In this document: positions 1 to 5,715 of the stretch, piece by piece
Position numbering within the stretch: the stretch's first letter is position 1
Layout: the number at the start of each line of letters is the position of its first letter
DNA from: a virus
Strand: one strand, 5' to 3'
Length of the DNA: 24,719 nucleotides
Virus record (IMG/VR): IMGVR_UViG_3300042459_000794
Coordinates: 1 to 24,719 of that record
Notes under the pieces: model-generated
What the model was told of the DNA's origin: nothing
Seen by the model: only the letters and a program-made list of their open reading frames with translations
Database searches by the model: none
Made by a program: the position numbers and the translations under genes

Positions 1-296
1 CACTTTGACCACTGCTCTCGTGAATCGAACCCCTTGCAGTCGGTTAGATAGCGTCAGTTGCTTGCATGTACGGGGTCCGATTCACTCGAGGCAAGTTACA
101 AAGTTAAGTTGTCTCGGTAGAGGTGAAGCGTTCGCTTCACGAGGGATCTCTATACTGCGCCCCGTTGGTAGAGTTTTGCACTTTGACCACTGCTCTCGTG
201 AATCGAACCCCTTGCAGTCGGTTAGATAGCGTCAGTTGCTTGCATGTACGGGGTCCGATTCACTCGAGGCAAGTTACAAAGTTAAGTTGTCTCGGT
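1..296. repeat. 178-bp tandem repeat array, left part
   Basis: Positions 1-178 are a full unit, and 179-296 repeat its first 118 bases exactly. A 14-base scrap of the unit start (298-311) follows before unique sequence. Each full unit holds the perfect palindrome GTGAAGCG-TT-CGCTTCAC (123-140) and an imperfect pair of arms, GTGAATCGAACCCC (20-33) against GGGGTCCGATTCAC (72-85). The same array recurs at 24415-24719. Short frames read through it, but 178 is not a multiple of 3, so the frame changes between copies and coding is unlikely. Confidence 0.9.
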
Positions 297-359
297 TACT
301 GCTCTCGTGAAAAGCTTAAGCCACCAAAGAAACAATTGATACTTCGTGTTTAGATGTGC

Positions 360-423
360 TGTCATAGTGCGATTTTAGAGCTATTTAAGAGCTAAGCGAT
401 CGCTCTAAAATCGCACCATGACA
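360..423. repeat. Long inverted repeat 1 (22-bp arms)
   Basis: Arms 360-381 and 402-423 are complementary over 22 bases with one mismatch. The 20-base loop includes part of a HIP1 site. No gene lies within several hundred bases on either side, so this is not an ordinary terminator. It is the first of four consecutive hairpins. Confidence 0.85.
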
Positions 424-442
424 AAGGCACAAAAGATCGAAA

Positions 443-497
443 TTGAAAATCAAAAAAAAATCTTGAAGGACTGAGTATATTTTTTTTTGATTTTCAA
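443..497. repeat. Long inverted repeat 2 (A/T-tract stem)
   Basis: Arms 443-461 and 479-497 pair perfectly over 19 bases. Each arm has the form TTGAAAATC plus a run of nine A (or its complement). The loop is about 17 bases. In either direction the stem ends in a T run, so it could act as a bidirectional terminator, but no gene reads into it. Confidence 0.85.
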
Positions 498-537
498 CTT
501 CTCCAGAAACAATTGACTAAACTTTTGTTTTCTGCCA

Positions 538-589
538 CAAAAAAAATAGCAAATCATGCGGATATCGGGCATGAGAGCTATTTTTTTTG
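538..589. repeat. Inverted repeat 3, two-tier hairpin
   Basis: The outer arms CAAAAAAAATAGC (538-550) and GCTATTTTTTTTG (577-589) pair perfectly. Inside them TCATGC and GCATGA form a second stem around GGATATCG. The result is a hairpin with an internal loop. Confidence 0.8.
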
Positions 590-625
590 CGGGCCCATAT
601 AATCCATATAATTCGGAAGATTGAT

Positions 626-699
626 CCTTTTTTGAAATTGCCGTTTCTGTGAATATCAAAAACAGTTTAAAAAGACAAAGACGGCAAATTCAAAAAAGG
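626..699. repeat. Inverted repeat 4 (19-bp arms)
   Basis: Arms 626-644 (CCTTTTTTGAAATTGCCGT) and 681-699 pair with one mismatch. Between 590 and 755 the phrase ATCCATATAA also occurs twice as a direct repeat. No reading frame here is convincing. Confidence 0.8.
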
Positions 700-769
700 C
701 TCGTGACGATCGGAAAAATGCCAATTGAAAAATTTCCCATATCCATATAAATCCAATGATGCGTGAAGC

Positions 770-843
770 GGGGGGGGTTCCTCTTGGCGGGGGTTCCTCT
801 TGGCGGGGGGGGGTTCCTCTTGGCGGGGGGGGTTCCTCTTGGC
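770..843 (+). repeat. G-tract tandem repeat, possible G-quadruplex
   Basis: Four copies of a unit made of a G run plus TTCCTCTTGGC. The G runs are 770-777 (8), 789-793 (5), 805-813 (9) and 825-832 (8), and GGGG follows at 847-850. Four or more G runs separated by 11 bases could form long-loop intramolecular or intermolecular quadruplexes on the plus strand. The varying run lengths suggest slippage. Frames through it translate to low-complexity glycine/leucine sequence, so I do not call a gene. Confidence 0.8.
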
Positions 844-879
844 TGTGGGGTTCTGCCTGGTGGTTTTTGGCTAGGCTTA

Positions 880-897
880 GGCGGCCTTGCGGCCGCC
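880..897. terminator. GC-rich hairpin after the 906-1202 gene
   Basis: GGCGGCC-TTGC-GGCCGCC is a perfect 7-bp GC stem just downstream of the minus-strand stop at 906. There is no clear T run after it on the minus strand, so it may be an mRNA end stabiliser, not a strong intrinsic terminator. Confidence 0.4.
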
Positions 898-905
898 CTT
901 CTGGT

Positions 906-1202
906 TCACCAGTTTATGCGGTTTATGGGGTGGCTGCTTCCACTTCCACCAGCCCATCTTTTTAGTTTTAGGTCTTGCCACCACTTGGGTGCGATCGCCT
1001 TTACTGCGGTTTGGCTGGTTTCAGGTTGATAGGCAACTTGTTTGATAGCGAGGTTTTGACGTAGCCATGTTGCTGCACCTTGCTTGTTTGGGTTGACCAT
1101 GATTACGACTTCACCGTTTTTGGCGGAAGCCCAAGCGATCGCGTCTAGCACGTAAGCGGGTAGCACTTCGGTTTTAACTTCTAGAAGGTTTAGTTGATGC
1201 AT
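906..1202 (-). CDS. Small hypothetical protein (98 aa)
   Basis: I do not recognise this protein. It begins MHQLNLLEVKTEVLPAYVLD and carries a predicted alpha/beta stretch (AIAWASAKNGEVVIMVNP) followed by a basic, tryptophan-containing C-terminus (KWWQDLKLKRW). I chose the ATG at 1202. A GTG at 1229 would add nine residues (KPKKTSKP type), but the -10 box TATAAT at 1242-1237 puts transcription start at about 1230, which would make that GTG leaderless. Neither start has a Shine-Dalgarno sequence. It diverges from the oxygenase-like gene at 1292 and shares one palindromic promoter with it. HIP1 cores occur inside. Function unknown. Confidence 0.55.
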   Translation of the reverse strand: MHQLNLLEVKTEVLPAYVLDAIAWASAKNGEVVIMVNPNKQGAATWLRQNLAIKQVAYQPETSQTAVKAIAPKWWQDLKLKRWAGGSGSSHPINRINW

Positions 1203-1230
1203 TGGTTTAGATGTTTTTTTTGGTTTCACT

Positions 1231-1266
1231 TATTAAATTATAGCAGATATCTGGTACAATTTAATA
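1231..1266. promoter_or_regulatory. 36-bp palindromic divergent promoter/operator
   Basis: The two 18-base halves are complementary with only two mismatches, centred on AGATATCT. Rightward: TTAAAT (1233-1238), a 16-bp spacer, then TACAAT (1255-1260). Leftward: the mirror TTAAAT, a 16-bp spacer, then TATAAT. One operator thus sits in the spacer of two face-to-face promoters, so one bound repressor dimer would control both genes. The core recurs at 1798-1821. Confidence 0.7.
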
Positions 1267-1291
1267 ACAAATAAATCAATGGGTGCAAGTC

Positions 1292-1657
1292 ATGATTAAC
1301 AACTATTTAGAAATACTTCAGTATTGTAAAGGGTTTAATTTACAAACTTTTGGGTTTGGGTTTAAGCCTGATTTCTACAACAAATTCGACTGGGTACAAG
1401 ACCAAAGACTAACCGACTACATCAGGAGGCACGATCGCGAGGTCGGTTTAGTAAGACTAGGCGGCGATGTTGGTTTGCATCGTGACAAAGACGTGAGCTC
1501 TAACGTAAAAATGATCGTTTTACAAGGCTTTTATTTTGAAATTAACGGGAAAAAATCACTTTTAAAAGGTGGTGAATTAATCGAGTTTAAGGGGACCGAC
1601 CTGCATCAAGGGTGGAATTGCCACTGTCTAGTTATGTGGAATAGAAAGAAATCATGA
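1292..1657 (+). CDS. Putative small 2OG-Fe(II) oxygenase-like protein
   Basis: A 121-aa protein starting MINNYLEILQ. A GTG at 1283 would add three residues; the ATG is preferred and lies about 25 bases after the predicted transcription start. It shows the residue pattern of the double-stranded beta-helix dioxygenases: HRD (H63, D65), then about 40 residues later GGELIEFKGTDLHQGW with H105, then an arginine at R118 near the C-terminus. These would be the iron-binding HxD...H set and the 2-oxoglutarate arginine. Most such enzymes are 180-220 aa, so this is a near-minimal version. Phage members hydroxylate or repair nucleic acid, but the substrate here cannot be read. It could also be a non-catalytic cupin-like protein. 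Confidence 0.5.
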   Translation: MINNYLEILQYCKGFNLQTFGFGFKPDFYNKFDWVQDQRLTDYIRRHDREVGLVRLGGDVGLHRDKDVSSNVKMIVLQGFYFEINGKKSLLKGGELIEFKGTDLHQGWNCHCLVMWNRKKS

Positions 1658-1671
1658 TCTCTCTACTTGTC

Positions 1672-1748
1672 AAAGTCCAAAAATCGACTTACTTAAAGCT
1701 TTGCATCAAAGCGAGAATACGTTAAGTAAGTCGATTTTTTTGGACTTT
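1672..1748 (+). terminator. Long hairpin terminator after the oxygenase-like gene
   Basis: Arms 1672-1696 and 1722-1748 pair over 25 bases with a 2-base bulge, and a second small stem (GCTTT-GCATC-AAAGC) sits in the loop. It starts 15 bases after the stop at 1657. The right arm contains a run of seven T (1734-1741 region) and the end is AT-rich. The stem is far longer than a usual intrinsic terminator and matches the style of the hairpins at 360-700. Confidence 0.65.
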
Positions 1749-1793
1749 TAAGTATCTGTGAAAATCTAAATAAAATAAATTTACTAAAAAGCT

Positions 1794-1821
1794 TTGCATT
1801 GTTGTAGATATCTGCTACAAT
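1794..1821 (+). promoter_or_regulatory. Promoter with the same AGATATCT operator
   Basis: TTGCAT (1794-1799), a 16-bp spacer, and TACAAT (1816-1821) form a sigma-70-type promoter for the operon starting at 1917. Bases 1798-1821 are a 24-bp palindrome centred on AGATATCT with two mismatched pairs. It aligns with the operator at 1237-1260, so the two promoters are likely co-regulated. Confidence 0.65.
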
Positions 1822-1828
1822 ATATATA

Positions 1829-1873
1829 GTTCAAAAATGAACAAGAGGAAGCCAATCTCTTACCTCTGGCCTC
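1829..1873 (+). promoter_or_regulatory. Structured 5' leader
   Basis: The untranslated leader begins with a perfect small hairpin, GTTCA-AAAA-TGAAC (1829-1842). A looser stem follows, GAGG-AA-GCCA (1845-1854) against TGGC-CTC (1867-1873). The start codon is 44 bases further on. This could stabilise the message or gate translation. It matches no riboswitch I know. Confidence 0.35.
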
Positions 1874-1916
1874 CCCTCAGATCGAAAATCCACTCTCAAC
1901 CTAAAGGGATCCTATC

Positions 1917-2219
1917 ATGAACATCTCAACAAGCTCAACACCTGTAACTCTCTCAATCGCGATTGACGAGATCAACAAAGATGCCAAAGATCTTTGTAAT
2001 CACCTCAGAGCCGAGACAGGTGATATCTATTATCAAAGCGATATCGAAGATATGATTTCAGACCTGCTTAGCGATTGCTTCGAGCAAATTGCCATCGAAC
2101 TCCCTAGACTTCTCAAAGATGGGTCAGATCGTAGCAAATCTATCGATTTAAGCCTGGTCGTCAAACGTGCTCAATCCAAGCTGGTAGCAGTTGATAACGA
2201 TCGCCTCGTTGCTGCTTAA
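1917..2219 (+). CDS. Hypothetical protein, early operon (100 aa)
   Basis: First gene after the promoter at 1794. It starts MNISTSSTPVTLSIAIDEIN and is largely helical and acidic (isoelectric trend low), with IEDMISDLLSDCFEQIAIEL as an amphipathic stretch. I see no catalytic motif, membrane segment or signal peptide. The preceding AAGGGATCC is a weak ribosome site. Its place as leader gene under an operator-controlled promoter suggests an early regulator or host-takeover protein, which is inference only. Confidence 0.65.
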   Translation: MNISTSSTPVTLSIAIDEINKDAKDLCNHLRAETGDIYYQSDIEDMISDLLSDCFEQIAIELPRLLKDGSDRSKSIDLSLVVKRAQSKLVAVDNDRLVAA

Positions 2220-2230
2220 TTTCTAAACTT

Positions 2231-2256
2231 GCGATCGCCTATCCTATAGCGATCGC
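2231..2256. repeat. Paired-HIP1 hairpin a
   Basis: Two GCGATCGC octamers 10 bases apart flank CTATCCTATA. Because the octamer is itself a palindrome, the pair can form one hairpin. It lies between two early genes, and an almost identical element follows the next gene (2561-2586). Confidence 0.7.
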
Positions 2257-2285
2257 CTTCTGTAAACCTTACTCACTACTAAAAA

Positions 2286-2555
2286 ATGGACATTAACGAC
2301 GTATTGCCAACTCTTCAAAACGACCTCAGAAACGACGATCGCCAGTGGCGAGAAATCGACCAAGAAAGCTTTACCGAAATGCTGGAGTGCTTGCCACCTC
2401 TAGCAACGAACGAGCGTGGCTTTCTTTCTTCAGAACCTTATACGCACATAAACGAAGAGGGCGTTTATCTATCGTGCATTAAGTCAAACGGAAGATTTCT
2501 CGCAGCCTATCTAACCCTCGAAGAATTTAAAAAAGCTAACCATCGCTTTTTCTAA
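2286..2555 (+). CDS. Hypothetical protein (89 aa)
   Basis: It starts MDINDVLPTLQNDLRNDDRQ. The second half (EEGVYLSCIKSNGRFLAAYLTLEEFKKA is split by predicted beta strands) looks like a small alpha+beta domain. There are no catalytic residues I can name and no membrane segment. HIP1 hairpins flank it on both sides. It is part of the run of small early genes, which phages and plasmids often use as accessory or host-interaction proteins. Function unknown. Confidence 0.65.
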   Translation: MDINDVLPTLQNDLRNDDRQWREIDQESFTEMLECLPPLATNERGFLSSEPYTHINEEGVYLSCIKSNGRFLAAYLTLEEFKKANHRFF

Positions 2556-2560
2556 AACCT

Positions 2561-2586
2561 GCGATCGCCTATCCTATGGCGATCGC
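2561..2586. repeat. Paired-HIP1 hairpin b
   Basis: Two GCGATCGC octamers flank CTATCCTATG, one base different from the copy at 2231. It falls 6 bases after a stop codon and is followed by CTACTAGAAC (2595-2604), a copy of the element's over-represented word. Confidence 0.7.
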
Positions 2587-2624
2587 CTCTACTTCTACTA
2601 GAACCAATTACCAAATTAACCATC

Positions 2625-2972
2625 ATGAAACTCTCAAATTTCCCACACGCGATCGCAACTGCACAGCAAAAACTTCTCAACCTTGGCAGAGATATCACCA
2701 TCGTTCGGAATCAACTATTGCTTGAGGAAAATTCAATTGATCAAGCGATCGCATTCTCCTCTGACTTCAAAAACGACAGTCAGCGCAAAACCGCAAAAGC
2801 TCAAATGATCCAAGAGTCTGCATTGTATCAATCTCTCACTCAAAATCTAGCTGACCTCACAGACAAATACAATCGCGTTGATATCAATTTGCAGTTGGTT
2901 AAAAATAATTTTACGGTCGCAAAATTGGAAATGCGTGAACGTATTGCCAAGATGGAAACTTTAGTCGCCTAG
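2625..2972 (+). CDS. Coiled-coil hypothetical protein (115 aa)
   Basis: It starts MKLSNFPHAIATAQQKLLNL. Almost the whole chain is predicted helical with heptad-like spacing (for example QNLADLTDKYNRVDINLQL and KLEMRERIAKMETL), so a coiled coil or helical bundle is likely. Such proteins beside RecT-type genes sometimes act in recombination or nuclease inhibition (Gam-like), but the sequence does not prove it. The gene carries two HIP1 sites in frame (HAIAT, QAIAF). Confidence 0.65.
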   Translation: MKLSNFPHAIATAQQKLLNLGRDITIVRNQLLLEENSIDQAIAFSSDFKNDSQRKTAKAQMIQESALYQSLTQNLADLTDKYNRVDINLQLVKNNFTVAKLEMRERIAKMETLVA

Positions 2973-3041
2973 AGTTTCCCGCTGCCAGCGAACAGCGTTA
3001 GCGATCGCGCATCAACAAACGTTTTTTTTGGAGACAAAACA

Positions 3042-3281
3042 ATGGACTATCCGCTATTTACCGATGATGACGACAGACTTCTATGGCTAATGGAAATTCG
3101 CTCAACAAACACTAAACCGTCTCACGAATACCGATTCCTCAAAACCGAAAACGGAGCCGTAGCCAAATTGCCGCCCGAAATCGTGATCAAAAAAACTAAT
3201 GGTGAAATACCGCCCGACTGCATTCGCGTCAAAGTAAGCAATGTATTGCATGACATTTTACAAAAAAGAATGAATAAATAA
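3042..3281 (+). CDS. Hypothetical protein (79 aa)
   Basis: A small protein starting MDYPLFTDDDDRLLWLMEIR, with an acidic N-terminus and a basic C-terminus (HDILQKRMNK). The ATG follows a good ribosome site (GGAG, 3031-3034, eight bases upstream), which supports translation. I do not recognise the family. It sits in the series of small early genes and is followed by a paired-HIP1 hairpin. Confidence 0.65.
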   Translation: MDYPLFTDDDDRLLWLMEIRSTNTKPSHEYRFLKTENGAVAKLPPEIVIKKTNGEIPPDCIRVKVSNVLHDILQKRMNK

Positions 3282-3293
3282 ATTCCTATCACT

Positions 3294-3324
3294 GCGATCG
3301 CTACTAAAACCATGTAGCGATCGC
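3294..3324. repeat. Paired-HIP1 hairpin c
   Basis: GCGATCGCTAC (3294-3304) and GTAGCGATCGC (3314-3324) are perfect 11-bp arms around a loop TAAAACCAT. The same hairpin is repeated at 3737 and 3983. Confidence 0.8.
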
Positions 3325-3356
3325 CTATCAACTACTAACAAAACGAGGATTTTAAA

Positions 3357-3722
3357 ATGGCGCGTCAAACAAGTGGATCAGGATTCTCAAGCACAACCCA
3401 TATCAGAGTCGGCGAAAGAGAATTCGCAAACGTTGAACTACTCTGGCAGTCAACATTTAACGAAGGAGAACTTAAAGAGCTTATAGGAGATCGGTGTTTT
3501 TGGTTTGACGATCTAACAGTTCGCTTTCCCGACAAACACAATGGATCATGCAGCTTTGTGGAAGTGCAAAAAAGAGTGGTAAACGTTGGACACCCAAATA
3601 ACTACCTCAGCTACAGGTTTAAAACAAGAGGAGAAGCCCTCGCATTTGCCGACAAAACAAATAAAGAATGGCTAGCCTTTGACGACTCAGCAGAAAATTT
3701 TATTGACTATTTGCAGAGCTAA
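3357..3722 (+). CDS. Hypothetical protein (121 aa)
   Basis: It starts MARQTSGSGFSSTTHIRVGE and appears to be a mixed alpha/beta domain rich in aromatic residues (CFWFDDLTVRF, NNYLSYRFKTRGEALAF). A GAGG ribosome site lies just upstream (3345-3348). There is no known motif. The second half alternates charged and aromatic residues in the way small nucleic-acid or protein-interaction domains do, but I cannot assign a function. Confidence 0.65.
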   Translation: MARQTSGSGFSSTTHIRVGEREFANVELLWQSTFNEGELKELIGDRCFWFDDLTVRFPDKHNGSCSFVEVQKRVVNVGHPNNYLSYRFKTRGEALAFADKTNKEWLAFDDSAENFIDYLQS

Positions 3723-3736
3723 TATCCAACAAAAAA

Positions 3737-3763
3737 GATCGCTACTAGAACCATGTAGCGATC
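3737..3763. repeat. Paired-HIP1 hairpin d
   Basis: GATCGCTAC (3737-3745) and GTAGCGATC (3755-3763) are perfect arms, and the loop reads TAGAACCAT. It differs from copies c and e by one loop base, which creates the word CTACTAGAAC (3742-3751). Confidence 0.8.
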
Positions 3764-3792
3764 GCCTATCCATTCCACTCTCTACTAAAACA

Positions 3793-3963
3793 ATGATAAG
3801 AAAAAGACTGAAAAGAGTAGTAATGATCGTGGACGATCGGATCACGATCAGGACACCTCACGGAGACATAAAGCTAGTTGTCAGAGAAGGAAGCGTTGAT
3901 TCGTATGCTCCAGAAAACATGAATTTTCACAACTTCATAGACAGAGGAAAAGTTTGGCAATAA
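3793..3963 (+). CDS. Small basic hypothetical protein (56 aa)
   Basis: The chosen start is the ATG at 3793 (MIRKRLKRVVMIVDDRITIR). An upstream in-frame ATG at 3679 would overlap the previous gene by 44 bases and read through the HIP1 hairpin, so I reject it. The N-terminus is strongly basic, and predicted beta strands follow (RVVMIVDDRITIRTPHGDIK). This may be a small beta-barrel or nucleic-acid-binding fold. Function unknown. Confidence 0.55.
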   Translation: MIRKRLKRVVMIVDDRITIRTPHGDIKLVVREGSVDSYAPENMNFHNFIDRGKVWQ

Positions 3964-3982
3964 GACGACTATCCAATCAAGT

Positions 3983-4013
3983 GCGATCGCTACTAAAACC
4001 ATGTAGCGATCGC
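3983..4013. repeat. Paired-HIP1 hairpin e
   Basis: Arms GCGATCGCTAC (3983-3993) and GTAGCGATCGC (4003-4013) are identical to copy c, including the loop TAAAACCAT. It lies 20 bases after a stop codon. Confidence 0.8.
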
Positions 4014-4042
4014 CTGTTCAACCCATTCCCTACCTGAACGTC

Positions 4043-4600
4043 ATGAAAACCGACAACGACGAGTTTATGCGGTCGCATACTGCGAATCCATCAAATCAAT
4101 TGGCTCTCAGTTTTGACGTTCCAGTGGAGGAAAAAGCAGAGCGTGCTAAAAATCCTGAGTTTGAAAAATTTCTAGCTGAACTTCGACAAGAAGCTAAAGA
4201 CATCCTAGATATTGCTAACTCTCTATCTGGCGATAAATTTCAAAATCAGAAAGAGATCCCCAACGACATTCTAGCGATCGCTGTGGGTGAATACCACAAA
4301 AAAAACAACATCGTCAAAATTGAAATAGCAAGGACACCCAACAGCAAAAAATCCAAGCCTTACAGCCCTTGGTCAGACGATCGCAAGCATAAAGACAGGC
4401 TTAGAAAACTGCATATCAGACTTTCTAAAAAGTGGTGTATTGACGAGCTAAGGTTTACAGCGCTTCTTGATGAATGCGCTAAAAACCCCCAATACTTTGG
4501 GCTTTGCATGTTGCCAAATGCTGGCGATCGCTGTCCTTGCAGTTACCCTTCGCCCGCAACAATTGCGGCTCGTCAAAAAGAAATGTTATCGAGAAATTAA
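4043..4600 (+). CDS. Hypothetical protein upstream of the annealase (185 aa)
   Basis: It starts MKTDNDEFMRSHTANPSNQL. Residues about 30-65 are a charged helix (KFLAELRQEAKDILDIANSL), residues 105-150 are basic with tryptophans (PWSDDRKHKDRLRKLHIRLS), and the C-terminal third has four cysteines (LLDECAKN, GLCMLP, DRCPCS) that could bind zinc. It precedes the 4605 and 4789 genes by a few bases, so all three are probably co-translated. The position suggests a DNA-metabolism accessory protein. No family name can be given. Confidence 0.65.
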   Translation: MKTDNDEFMRSHTANPSNQLALSFDVPVEEKAERAKNPEFEKFLAELRQEAKDILDIANSLSGDKFQNQKEIPNDILAIAVGEYHKKNNIVKIEIARTPNSKKSKPYSPWSDDRKHKDRLRKLHIRLSKKWCIDELRFTALLDECAKNPQYFGLCMLPNAGDRCPCSYPSPATIAARQKEMLSRN

Positions 4601-4604
4601 AACC

Positions 4605-4796
4605 ATGAAAGACAAATCACTAGGACTAATTCTGTTCGCGCTCAGGGAACTTCAAAGCAACATCCAATATGCTCCCGATCAAATACTGCGATGCTTGCGC
4701 GATGACTTTGGTGTCAATATTGCAACTATCGATCGCCTCTATGAGGAAATAAACGAGCTTGCCGAGACTCTTAACTGTGGTGGTGAAAATGTCTAA
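4605..4796 (+). CDS. Small helical protein (63 aa)
   Basis: The ATG at 4605 lies five bases after the preceding stop; the longer in-frame start at 4467 is inside the previous gene and is rejected. The product (MKDKSLGLILFALRELQSNI...) is helical and ends in an acidic segment (RLYEEINELAETL). Its stop lies within the ATGTCTAA that also contains the annealase start at 4789, so the two are translationally coupled. Function unknown. Confidence 0.6.
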   Translation: MKDKSLGLILFALRELQSNIQYAPDQILRCLRDDFGVNIATIDRLYEEINELAETLNCGGENV

Positions 4797-5553
4797 TCTT
4801 GTCAAATCAGAATCAAGTATTGTTGCCAAAAATCTTGATGAAACGTTGCTGGCCAAAATCGTTCAGTCTGGGAACTTGGCTTATCTGTCAGAAACAGAAA
4901 GATTAGTTTATTACTTCTCATACTGTCGCCAGCTTGGGCTTAACCCTATGTCTCGCCCATTTGATTACATCGATGAGTACAAAGACGGGAAGTTAGTAAA
5001 AACATCCTTATACCCAAACACGATCGCCGCTTCTCAGTTGCGAGATTCTAGAAATGTTTCAACCAAAATCTTAAAAGAAGAAATCTTGCTAGATGGTGAA
5101 ATTTATTCTGTTTTAGTTGAGGCAAAAATGGGAGGCAGATCCGAACAAGCGACAGGCAAAGTCGGCATCAAAAACCTAGACTGTAAAGCCAAAGCCACGG
5201 CTATGAAAAAAGCTGAGTCTCAGGCAAGGCGCAGAGCCACACTTGCAATTGTTGGGCTTGACGCGATGGGCGAAGGCGATAATCGCTCATCAGTTTCCGA
5301 CATGCCCCCCGACTGCTGGACACCCGATCTAGATAACAAATTGACTGCGATCGCTACCCCTCCCCAAATAAGGCCTAACTGGGATGAGTTCTATACAAAA
5401 TTCTGCAATTGCCACGATCGCTGTGAAACCGAGGAGCAACTAGATAAATTAATCAAATGGGCTTTCGCTCATCCAGTCTACAAAGCTTATCCAGAACACC
5501 ACGATCTTATTGAAGCCCACCTTGCGATCGCTCAAGAACGAGTTGCATTCTAA
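4789..5553 (+). CDS. RecT/Bet-family single-strand annealing recombinase
   Basis: A 254-aa protein resembling the phage RecT/Bet annealases, which coat single-stranded DNA and pair complementary strands during recombination and replication-end repair. Visible signatures are CRQLGLNPMSRPFDYIDEY (residues about 46-64), the conserved loop ASQLRDSRNVS (81-91), and the C-terminal block AESQARRRATLAIVGLDAMG (142-161), which is the family's most recognisable part. The tail after residue 165 is variable. I chose ATG 4789, not the track-style upstream start, because it overlaps the preceding stop (ATGTCTAA). I see no partner exonuclease or SSB nearby. A hairpin follows at 5588. Confidence 0.8.
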   Translation: MSNLVKSESSIVAKNLDETLLAKIVQSGNLAYLSETERLVYYFSYCRQLGLNPMSRPFDYIDEYKDGKLVKTSLYPNTIAASQLRDSRNVSTKILKEEILLDGEIYSVLVEAKMGGRSEQATGKVGIKNLDCKAKATAMKKAESQARRRATLAIVGLDAMGEGDNRSSVSDMPPDCWTPDLDNKLTAIATPPQIRPNWDEFYTKFCNCHDRCETEEQLDKLIKWAFAHPVYKAYPEHHDLIEAHLAIAQERVAF

Positions 5554-5587
5554 AGCAAAGCCTTCCACCCCGCCCACCCACCCTAAT

Positions 5588-5613
5588 GATTGGCGCTTTA
5601 AAAAGCGCCAATC
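5588..5613. terminator. Hairpin after the annealase gene
   Basis: GATTGGCGCTT (5588-5598) and AAGCGCCAATC (5603-5613) pair perfectly over 11 bases with a tight TAAA loop. There is no T run directly after it, so termination may be weak or it may protect the 3' end. It separates the annealase from the next transcription unit. Confidence 0.5.
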
Positions 5614-5621
5614 CAAAACGC

Positions 5622-5678
5622 CCAAAATTAGCGCACGCACAGGTCGATATAGTTTTCGATCAAAAATAACCAAACCTT
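5622..5678. promoter_or_regulatory. Conserved ~60-bp intergenic element, copy A
   Basis: The sequence from CCAAAATTAGCG to AACCAAACCT is shared with 9430-9488 and 19101-19160. The core GTCGATAT-AG-TTTTCGATCA-A-AATAACCAAACCT has two differences from the other copies in this part. Here it lies directly upstream of a -10 box, so an upstream activator or repressor site is possible. Copy B has no gene start next to it, so its role is open. Confidence 0.65.
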
Positions 5679-5700
5679 GTGTATAATTTTTCTTACACAA
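5677..5700 (+). promoter_or_regulatory. Promoter with TTGTGTA-N10-TACACAA operator
   Basis: TATAAT (5682-5687) is overlapped by a 7-bp inverted repeat, TTGTGTA (5677-5683) and TACACAA (5694-5700). It lies 16 bases before the ATG of the HTH-like gene at 5716, which fits autoregulation. The -35 region is poor, so activation through the conserved element just upstream is possible. Confidence 0.5.
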
Positions 5701-5715
5701 CTATACTTTACTTTT

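Noticed and set aside
20-85. tRNA-like phrase (GGTTCGATTC type) inside the repeat
   Set aside because: The complement reads GGGGTTCGATTCAC, but the bases either side of the loop do not pair as a T-arm, and no acceptor or anticodon stem fits.
5-229. Reading frames MTTALVNRT... in the 178-bp repeat
   Set aside because: The unit length is not a multiple of three and the frames overlap themselves in shifted copies. They carry no ribosome site and no protein-like pattern.
450-659. Minus-strand 69-aa ORF across the hairpins
   Set aside because: It runs through three inverted repeats and has poly-lysine and phenylalanine content from A/T runs; coding is unlikely.
756-1029. Glycine-rich plus-strand ORFs over the G-tract
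   Set aside because: They translate the G-run repeats as low-complexity sequence and then run antisense to the more likely gene at 906-1202.
3679-3792. Upstream extension of the small basic gene
   Set aside because: It overlaps the end of the preceding gene and crosses the paired-HIP1 hairpin; the ATG at 3793 fits the local gene spacing.
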